Assembly: GCA_900546355.1 (NCBI GenBank)
Contig: URCM01000144.1
Span: 1 to 5,896, forward strand
Direction: 5' to 3'
Source: an uncultured Bacteroides sp.
Lineage (GTDB): Bacteria; Bacteroidota; Bacteroidia; Bacteroidales; Bacteroidaceae
Length of the DNA stretch: 5,896 nt
Below, piece after piece: positions 1-5,896 of the stretch; the stretch's first letter is position 1, and each line of letters starts with the position of its first letter. Made by a program: the position numbers and the translations under genes. The notes under the pieces were generated by a model that had not been told where the DNA came from, did not search any database, and worked only from the letters and a program-made list of their open reading frames with translations.

Positions 1-50
1 GGATACATCAAGCCAAGAAAAACTTTTTGGAGAAATTCAAAACAGCTTCT
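1..50. repeat. Left copy of a perfect 50-bp terminal inverted repeat
   Basis: These 50 bases are the exact reverse complement of 5846-5895; I compared them base by base and identity stops at position 51. The left copy starts at the first base of the window, so the true repeat may extend further outward. The engB-side transcript (minus strand) runs into the repeat in the same sense as the ABC-F transcript does on the right, beginning AGAAGCTGTTTTGAATTTC. On the plus strand one frame is open from base 2 and stops at TAA 50-52. An insertion-sequence end, a recombination site or an assembly boundary are all possible; the identity of the repeat family is not recognised. Confidence 0.95.
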
Positions 51-66
51 AAACGACAGGCTTTTA

Positions 67-116
67 GTGTATCATTATCGCGGAAGCATGAAAGCACTTC
101 TGCGGTAATGATATAC
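67..116 (+). terminator. Long hairpin downstream of engB, possible terminator
   Basis: Bases 67-86 pair with 97-116 to give a 20-bp stem around a 10-base loop. Seventeen pairs are Watson-Crick and three (69-114, 78-105, 82-101) are G-U when read as plus-strand RNA. In minus-strand RNA the same three become A-C mismatches, so the fold is best in a rightward transcript entering from outside the window, although a broken stem still forms in the engB direction. There is no clear U-run on either side, so a role in rho-independent termination is uncertain; transcript-end protection or a convergent terminator are alternatives. It starts 10 bases inside engB's 3' flank and ends 16 bases from the left inverted repeat. 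Confidence 0.5.
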
Positions 117-126
117 ATATCAGATT

Positions 127-723
127 TTACAGGGAACGGTTAATCGAGTCGATATAGTCAAGAAGTTCTTTTCTACCTGTCTTTTTTTCGGCCGATGTGA
201 TGAAGTGGGGGGGGAGTTCTTCCCATTGTTCTTTCATTGTATCGAGAAACCGATTCACGTTTTGCTGGGTTTTCGATGTGCTTTGTTTATCGGCCTTAGT
301 GAATACCAATGCAAAAGGTATACCGTTTTCACCCAACCATCCGATGAATTCCAAATCAATTTTCTGTGGATCTAACCGACTGTCTATCAATACAAACAAA
401 CATGTCATCTGTGTGCGTTCCAAAACGTAATGTTGGATAAGGTTTTTGATGCTTTCCATTACTTTTTTTCCGCGTTGCGCATATCCGTATCCTGGCAAGT
501 CGACCAGATACCATGTGTTGTTAATCATGAAATGGTTAATCAGCAAGGTCTTTCCGGGTGTAGACGAGGTCATTGCCAGTTTGGAATTATTGGTCAGCAT
601 ATTAATCAGGCTGGATTTACCCACGTTGGAACGTCCGATGAACGCATATTCGGGCAAATCGCTCTTCGGGCACATATCTGCCCGCGAATTGCTTGTTACG
701 AATTTAGCACTTGTTATTTCCAT
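127..723 (-). CDS. engB: Ribosome biogenesis GTP-binding protein EngB/YsxC (YihA)
   Basis: This 198-residue protein is a TRAFAC-class GTPase that in studied bacteria assists late assembly of the 50S subunit in the cytoplasm. The G motifs are complete and in order: G1 GRSNVGKS at 30-37, the switch-I region STPGKT at 54-59, G3 DLPG at 75-78 followed by GYGYA, G4 TKAD at 142-145 and G5 SAE at 177-179. Length fits the family (about 195-210). The ATG at 723-721 is preceded by A/T-rich sequence without a Shine-Dalgarno motif, as is usual in Bacteroidetes. It starts 33 bases after the cobW-type stop, so co-transcription is likely. A run of eight G (207-214) falls in the codons for L170-P171-P172-H173. 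Function assignment is secure. Confidence 0.96.
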   Translation of the reverse strand: MEITSAKFVTSNSRADMCPKSDLPEYAFIGRSNVGKSSLINMLTNNSKLAMTSSTPGKTLLINHFMINNTWYLVDLPGYGYAQRGKKVMESIKNLIQHYVLERTQMTCLFVLIDSRLDPQKIDLEFIGWLGENGIPFALVFTKADKQSTSKTQQNVNRFLDTMKEQWEELPPHFITSAEKKTGRKELLDYIDSINRSL

Positions 724-756
724 ATAGAAAATTAGGTTGGTTTTGGGGTGGAAAAA

Positions 757-1974
757 TTATTCCAGACATTCGTCCAGGTCGTGTGTGATTTGTTCTTTGT
801 CGAGATGTTGCCCGATAAAGACGAGTTTAATCATGCGGTCTCCGTATTTCTCATCCCAATCACGCATGAGTCCGGGTTCCTGCACCATCAGTTTGACGAG
901 GTCTTCTTCGGGGGCGGTGGCATACCATAATCCCGCTTCTTTCAGTAGTTTTTGTCTTCCTGCTTGTTCAAAGAGATAAGACATGTCGTGATTGTGGCTG
1001 AAGTAACATACCCCTTTGGTGCGGATAATGTTTTTGGGCCATTTGGTCGCAATGTAGTGGTCCAGTTTATGAATGTCGAATGCCGGACGGCGGTAGTATA
1101 CAAAAGTACTGATACCGTATTCTTCCGCCTCTCCTTCATCGTGATGATGGTGGTGTTCGTGATGGTGATGTTCTTCTTCGTTCTCATGGTGATGCGGGCC
1201 GGCAGTATGTACATGCGCTTCGCGTTCTTCTTCTTCAGTCACCGCGCGTTCAATGCCTCTGATCCATCCGGCCGAAGTGGCTACACGTTCGAAATCGAAT
1301 GAATGTGTATTCAGTAGTTTGTCAAGATTTACATTGCCATAGTCACATTCGATGATTTCAGCCGCCGGCTGAATGGTGCGGATGATTTGCTTGATGCGGT
1401 CCAGTTCTTCGGGCTTTACCTCGGAAGCTTTGTTCAACAGAATGAGGTTGCAGAATTCAATTTGCTGGATAATAAGGTTCTCGATATCTTCTTCGTCGAT
1501 GTTCTTGCGGGTAAGATTATCTCCGCACGCAAATTCATCTTGCATACGCAGGGCGTCTACTACCGTAGTGATGCAATCTAAACGGCATACACCATATTGG
1601 GTATAAGCCCCTCCTAGCGAAGGTATGGAACAGATGGTTTGCGCGATGGGTTCTGGTTCGCAAATACCGCTTGCTTCGATAACGATGTAATCAAATCGTT
1701 GACTTTTTACTAATCCGAAGAGTTGGTCTATCAAGTCGGTTTTCAGGGTACAGCAGATGCATCCGTTCTGGAGTGATACCAAACTGTCGTCTTTTTTATT
1801 TACGATGCCTCCTTTTTGTATTAAGTCGGCATCAATGTTTACTTCGCCCAAGTCGTTTACGATAACAGCAAACTTGATGCCTTGTTTGTTAGACAGGATG
1901 CGGTTTACCAATGTTGTCTTTCCGCTTCCCAGATAGCCGGTCAGAAGCAGAATTGGAATATCTTTCGTTTTCAT
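757..1974 (-). CDS. CobW/COG0523 metal-chaperone GTPase, YciC/ZigA-like, with His-rich loop
   Basis: This 405-residue protein belongs to the G3E GTPases that bind GTP and Zn(II) or a related metal and hand it to client proteins. It has Walker A GYLGSGKTT at 13-21, the metal-binding CICC motif at 72-75, a Walker B-like stretch ending in E100, NKAS at 181-184 as the base-recognition motif, a linker with 14 histidines between 254 and 278, and a CobW C-terminal domain from about 286 on. The C-terminal pattern (GLWYA, then GDRMIKLVFIGQH) resembles the longer YciC/ZagA/ZigA type rather than short YjiA. The frame is open to an ATG at 2106, but that would translate the hairpin at 2002-2043. A strong Shine-Dalgarno at 1981-1990 supports ATG 1974; ATG 1977 is the close alternative. 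The metal and client are not shown by sequence. Confidence 0.92.
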   Translation of the reverse strand: MKTKDIPILLLTGYLGSGKTTLVNRILSNKQGIKFAVIVNDLGEVNIDADLIQKGGIVNKKDDSLVSLQNGCICCTLKTDLIDQLFGLVKSQRFDYIVIEASGICEPEPIAQTICSIPSLGGAYTQYGVCRLDCITTVVDALRMQDEFACGDNLTRKNIDEEDIENLIIQQIEFCNLILLNKASEVKPEELDRIKQIIRTIQPAAEIIECDYGNVNLDKLLNTHSFDFERVATSAGWIRGIERAVTEEEEREAHVHTAGPHHHENEEEHHHHEHHHHHDEGEAEEYGISTFVYYRRPAFDIHKLDHYIATKWPKNIIRTKGVCYFSHNHDMSYLFEQAGRQKLLKEAGLWYATAPEEDLVKLMVQEPGLMRDWDEKYGDRMIKLVFIGQHLDKEQITHDLDECLE

Positions 1975-1980
1975 CATTTT

Positions 1981-1990
1981 ACTCCTTCCT
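1981..1990 (-). promoter_or_regulatory. Strong Shine-Dalgarno site of the CobW-type gene
   Basis: On the minus strand this reads AGGAAGGAGT. The GGAG core ends 7 bases before the ATG at 1974 and 4 bases before the ATG at 1977, which favours the former. Other genes in the window have no such site (engB, grpE) or only a weak AAGG (dnaJ), so this one stands out and decides the start codon. Confidence 0.75.
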
Positions 1991-2001
1991 ATAATAAAAA
2001 T

Positions 2002-2043
2002 ACAGAGGCGCGAAGAAAAAACTCCGCGCTGCCGTGTCTCTGT
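2002..2043 (-). terminator. Terminator-like palindromic element before the CobW-type gene
   Basis: On the minus strand the order is ACAGAG (2043-2038), an 8-base bulge, GCGCGGAG (2029-2022), a T6 loop, CTTCGCGC (2015-2008), CTCTGT (2007-2002), then ATTTTTATTAT. The 6-bp and 8-bp stems give 14 pairs with one G-U that is only a pair in minus-strand RNA. The following T5 makes it look like an intrinsic terminator for grpE-dnaJ, or an attenuator for the downstream gene, whose ribosome binding site starts about 10 bases later. The 5' arm looks like three degenerate octamers and the 3' arm like two, which accounts for the bulge. From memory it resembles CACAGAG-type palindromic repeats dispersed in bacterial genomes; this was not verified. 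Confidence 0.55.
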
Positions 2044-2128
2044 GTTCAGCTTGATTTGATTATGATAAGATGTTTTGTGAGAATATCCGCATCTGCAATT
2101 TACCACTCTCCATTCAGTTTCAAGAAAG

Positions 2129-2162
2129 ATGGATACTTATTTGCCGGTTCAGTTATATCCAT
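2129..2162. repeat. 7-bp inverted repeat with a 20-bp spacer in the dnaJ-cobW gap
   Basis: ATGGATA at 2129-2135 is the reverse complement of TATCCAT at 2156-2162. The arms are perfect, but a pair of this size over a 20-bp spacer can occur by chance. It may be a spaced operator half-site pair or nothing. The surrounding 2044-2265 stretch shows no convincing gene and no clear TAnnTTTG promoter box on the minus strand. Confidence 0.3.
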
Positions 2163-2164
2163 AG

Positions 2165-2188
2165 GCCGTTTCAATTAGATAAAACGGC
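2165..2188. repeat. 7-bp hairpin GCCGTTT/AAACGGC in the dnaJ-cobW gap
   Basis: GCCGTTT at 2165-2171 is perfectly complementary to AAACGGC at 2182-2188 around a 10-base A/T-rich loop. No T-run follows on either strand, so it is not an intrinsic terminator. It lies 78 bases beyond the dnaJ stop and just 2 bases from the neighbouring inverted repeat. A regulator site or an RNA processing hairpin between dnaJ and the metal-chaperone gene is possible. Confidence 0.4.
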
Positions 2189-2265
2189 AATAGAAGATAG
2201 CTTCGTTTGGCAATCCTCTTATTGGCAGCGTGCGAACATTCATTGTATGTTTCTACGCGCATTTA

Positions 2266-3432
2266 TTATTCGAATAAACTTCTGAATTTCTTGAAGATTT
2301 TCTCTTTCAGTGTCATGTTAGGTTTGAAGCTTTCCGATTCTTGCCATTTTTCTAATGCTTGGCGTTCTTCTTTATTCAGTTTTTCGGGAATGTATATGCT
2401 GACATTGACCAGTAAGTCACCTGTACCAGTGTTATACCCGTAACTGTTGATTTTAGGGAGTCCTTTGCCGCGCAGACGCAATACTTTGCCTGGTTGTGTT
2501 CCAGGTTCGATTTTTATTTTGGCTTTACCGTCGATGGTAGGTATTTCCACCGTGCCTCCTAAGGCTGCTGTAGGAACGCTCAACAAAAGATTGTAAATCA
2601 AGTCACTTTCATCACGTATCAGTTCGGGGTGTTTTTCTTCTTCTACCAAAACCAACAAATCACCCGGTACGCCATTGTGTTTACCGGCATTGCCTTTTCC
2701 GTTGATTGTGACTTGCATACCTTCCGCTACACCGGCCGGAATCTTTACGCTTACTATTTCTTCGCCGTATACGATGCCTTCGCCGTCACATTCCTTACAT
2801 TTGTTTTTAATGATTTTGCCTTCACCGCCGCACTGCGGGCATACGGTTTGGGTCTGCATCATGCCGAAGATACTTTGTTGGGTACGGGTTATGCTTCCTG
2901 TTCCGTGACACGTAGGACAAGTTTCAGTTCCACTATTTCCTTCGGCTCCTGTACCATGGCAGTGGCTACATTGAACGTATTTTTTCAGTTTGAATTTCTT
3001 TTCCACGCCTGTGGATATTTCTTTCAGTGTCAGTTTGACTTTTACGCGCAAATCTGAACCTCTATAACGGCGTTGGCGTGGCTGGTTTCCTCCGCTGAAG
3101 CCTCCGAATCCTCCTCTTCCGCCGAATATATCGCCGAACATGGAGAAAATATCATCCATGGACATACCGCCACTGAAGCCTCCGAATCCTCCTCCGCCTG
3201 CAGCCCCGTCTACTCCGGCAAAGCCGAACTGGTCATAACGGGCACGTTTATCAGGATTGCTCAACACTTCGTATGCCTCTGCGGCTTCCTTGAATTTCTC
3301 TTCAGCTTCTTTGTCGCCGGGATTCCGGTCCGGGTGATACTGAATCGCTTTCTTACGGTATGCTTTCTTTATTTCGTCTGCAGAGGCTGACTTCTCAACC
3401 CCTAATACTTCGTAGTAGTCTCTTTTTGCCAT
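2266..3432 (-). CDS. dnaJ: Chaperone protein DnaJ (Hsp40, type I)
   Basis: DnaJ delivers unfolded clients to DnaK and stimulates its ATPase in the cytoplasm. The 388-residue protein has the full type I layout: a J domain at about 1-70 with HPD at 33-35, a Gly/Phe-rich region at about 70-115, a zinc-binding domain with four CxxCxGxG repeats starting at C155, C172, C198 and C212, and C-terminal client-binding domains from about 220 to the end. Length is close to the family norm (about 375-390). The frame continues two codons upstream to a TTG at 3438, but ATG 3432, giving [11 protein letters not shown], matches the usual N-terminus. A weak AAGG lies upstream. Only 18 bases separate it from the grpE stop, so the two form one operon. 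Confidence 0.97.
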   Translation of the reverse strand: MAKRDYYEVLGVEKSASADEIKKAYRKKAIQYHPDRNPGDKEAEEKFKEAAEAYEVLSNPDKRARYDQFGFAGVDGAAGGGGFGGFSGGMSMDDIFSMFGDIFGGRGGFGGFSGGNQPRQRRYRGSDLRVKVKLTLKEISTGVEKKFKLKKYVQCSHCHGTGAEGNSGTETCPTCHGTGSITRTQQSIFGMMQTQTVCPQCGGEGKIIKNKCKECDGEGIVYGEEIVSVKIPAGVAEGMQVTINGKGNAGKHNGVPGDLLVLVEEEKHPELIRDESDLIYNLLLSVPTAALGGTVEIPTIDGKAKIKIEPGTQPGKVLRLRGKGLPKINSYGYNTGTGDLLVNVSIYIPEKLNKEERQALEKWQESESFKPNMTLKEKIFKKFRSLFE

Positions 3433-3450
3433 AATCAATCAACCTTTTAA

Positions 3451-4029
3451 TTATTGTGCAACAACAACTTTTGCGTGGCGGATTACTTTATCGTTCAGTG
3501 TATAGCCAGTCTGTATGCAGTCCAGCACTTTCCCTTTCTGGTCTTCGGCAGGAGCCGGAACCAATGCGATGGCTTCGTGGAAATCGGTATCAAAGTCTTT
3601 TCCTACCGGTTCCATTCTTTGGAGTCCTTCCTGTGCGAGTACCTTTTGGAATTTTTGCGAAATCAATCCAATACCTTCACATACCGCTTGTATGTCCTCC
3701 GCTTTTTGTGCGTTTTGCAGCGCACGTTCCATATCGTCTAATATCGGAAGTATGGCACTGATGGTTTTTTCACCGCCGTTTTTGATAAGTTCGGCTTTTT
3801 CTTTCATCGTGCGTTTGCGGTAGTTGTCGAATTCAGCAGATAGACGCAGGTATTTGTCTTTTTGCTCTTCAAGAGCTTGATTGGCTGCATCCAGCTCTTT
3901 CTGTAGCTTTTCTTCGCTTGTCAACTCTTGTTCTTCAGCAGTTTCAGCAGTTTTTTCTGTTTGAGGCTCTGCTGCCTGAGCCGCTTCATTCTGCTTTACT
4001 TCTTCTTCGTGATGATTTTCTTTGCTCAT
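3451..4029 (-). CDS. grpE: GrpE nucleotide exchange factor of DnaK
   Basis: GrpE is a homodimer that releases ADP from DnaK and acts as a thermosensor in well-studied species. The 192 residues comprise an acidic, low-complexity N-terminal tail (about 1-40), a long charged helix typical of the dimer stalk (about 38-85, including EFDNYRKRT at 66-74), a four-helix region, and the C-terminal beta-wing with HEAI at 151-154 and the family signature ending KVIRHAKVVV at 181-190. The usual residue after R in that signature is often P; here it is H. The ATG at 4029 has no Shine-Dalgarno. It is the first gene of the minus-strand cluster and sits behind a recognisable promoter; dnaK is not adjacent. Confidence 0.96.
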   Translation of the reverse strand: MSKENHHEEEVKQNEAAQAAEPQTEKTAETAEEQELTSEEKLQKELDAANQALEEQKDKYLRLSAEFDNYRKRTMKEKAELIKNGGEKTISAILPILDDMERALQNAQKAEDIQAVCEGIGLISQKFQKVLAQEGLQRMEPVGKDFDTDFHEAIALVPAPAEDQKGKVLDCIQTGYTLNDKVIRHAKVVVAQ

Positions 4030-4109
4030 GGTTATATTGTGTTTTTATTGTTCTTTCATGTGTCCCTACAAAATCCGTGCCTAAAGACGGAAAGTAGGAA
4101 AGGCGGGTA

Positions 4110-5834
<1,725 letters not shown>

Positions 5835-5845
5835 AAATCATATTG

Positions 5846-5895
5846 AGAAGCTGTTTTGAATTTCTCCAAAAAGTTTTTCTTGGCTTGATGTATCC
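5846..5895. repeat. Right copy of the perfect 50-bp terminal inverted repeat
   Basis: This is the exact reverse complement of 1-50. It begins 12 bases after the ABC-F stop and ends one base before the window end. The minus-strand frame that matches the left-hand open frame reads on for SI after the shared residues and stops at TGA 5840-5838, only 3 bases from the ABC-F stop. There is no separate terminator hairpin between the ABC-F gene and the repeat. Confidence 0.95.
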
Positions 5896-5896
5896 G

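Noticed and set aside
1..126. tRNA or CRISPR repeat in the left flank
   Set aside because: The hairpin lacks cloverleaf arms and a CCA-type acceptor, and no spaced direct repeats are present.
197..1606. Plus-strand open frames across engB and the CobW-type gene, up to 116 codons
   Set aside because: They are antisense to genes with intact family motifs and show low-complexity, non-protein-like composition.
1975..2106. 44-residue N-terminal extension of the CobW-type protein from an ATG at 2106
   Set aside because: It would translate through the palindromic element and the Shine-Dalgarno site, has no family-like sequence, and the internal ATG at 1974 is well spaced from AGGAAGGAGT.
2180..2250. 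Minus-strand small ORF of about 22 codons (MNVRTLPIRG start) after dnaJ
   Set aside because: No ribosome binding site and no recognisable sequence; its end overlaps the GCCGTTT hairpin. Chance is sufficient.
2231..2261. Hairpin just after dnaJ (TGCG/CGCA plus AACAT/ATGTT) as the dnaJ terminator
   Set aside because: The stem is interrupted by a 6-base bulge and no T-run follows.
3433..3438. TTG start two codons upstream of dnaJ
   Set aside because: DnaJ proteins almost always begin MA-K-R/Q-D-Y-Y, and an ATG is available at exactly that point.

Overview
The window looks like a chromosomal segment from a Bacteroides-like member of the Bacteroidales. The reasons are two promoters carrying the Bacteroidetes -7 consensus TAnnTTTG, mostly absent Shine-Dalgarno sequences, moderate G+C, and proteins that read as Bacteroides-type housekeeping genes. 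The species cannot be named from the sequence alone.

Layout. Five genes fill the window. Four lie on the minus strand in the order grpE (4029-3451), dnaJ (3432-2266), a CobW/YciC-type metal-chaperone GTPase (1974-757) and engB/ysxC (723-127). The fifth, an ABC-F ATPase (4215-5834), is divergent on the plus strand. The 185-bp grpE/ABC-F intergenic region holds two back-to-back promoters and a 13-bp palindrome over the -33 region of the grpE promoter. The 291-bp dnaJ/cobW gap has no convincing gene but three inverted repeats; the one nearest cobW is terminator-like and ends just before an unusually good ribosome binding site. A long hairpin lies beyond engB at 67-116.

How the genes relate. GrpE and DnaJ are the nucleotide-exchange factor and J-domain co-chaperone of DnaK, whose own gene is not in the window. 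The CobW-type GTPase, with a CxCC motif and a 14-histidine loop, probably delivers zinc or a similar metal to client proteins. EngB is a GTPase for large ribosomal subunit assembly, and the ABC-F protein probably acts on ribosomes. The cluster is therefore about protein folding, metal supply and translation.

Unusual points. (1) A perfect 50-bp inverted repeat lies at the two ends of the window, 1-50 and 5846-5895, so all five genes are bracketed by it. It could be two oppositely oriented insertion sequences, a recombination substrate, or an assembly break at a repeat. (2) The ABC-F protein has one canonical ATP site and one that is degenerate in all three motifs (Walker A, catalytic glutamate, partner signature). 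(3) The grpE promoter carries a TGTCAG-A-CTGACA palindrome and no CIRCE element was seen. (4) A G8 run lies inside engB. No wholly new multi-gene system is evident; the gene content is ordinary housekeeping.
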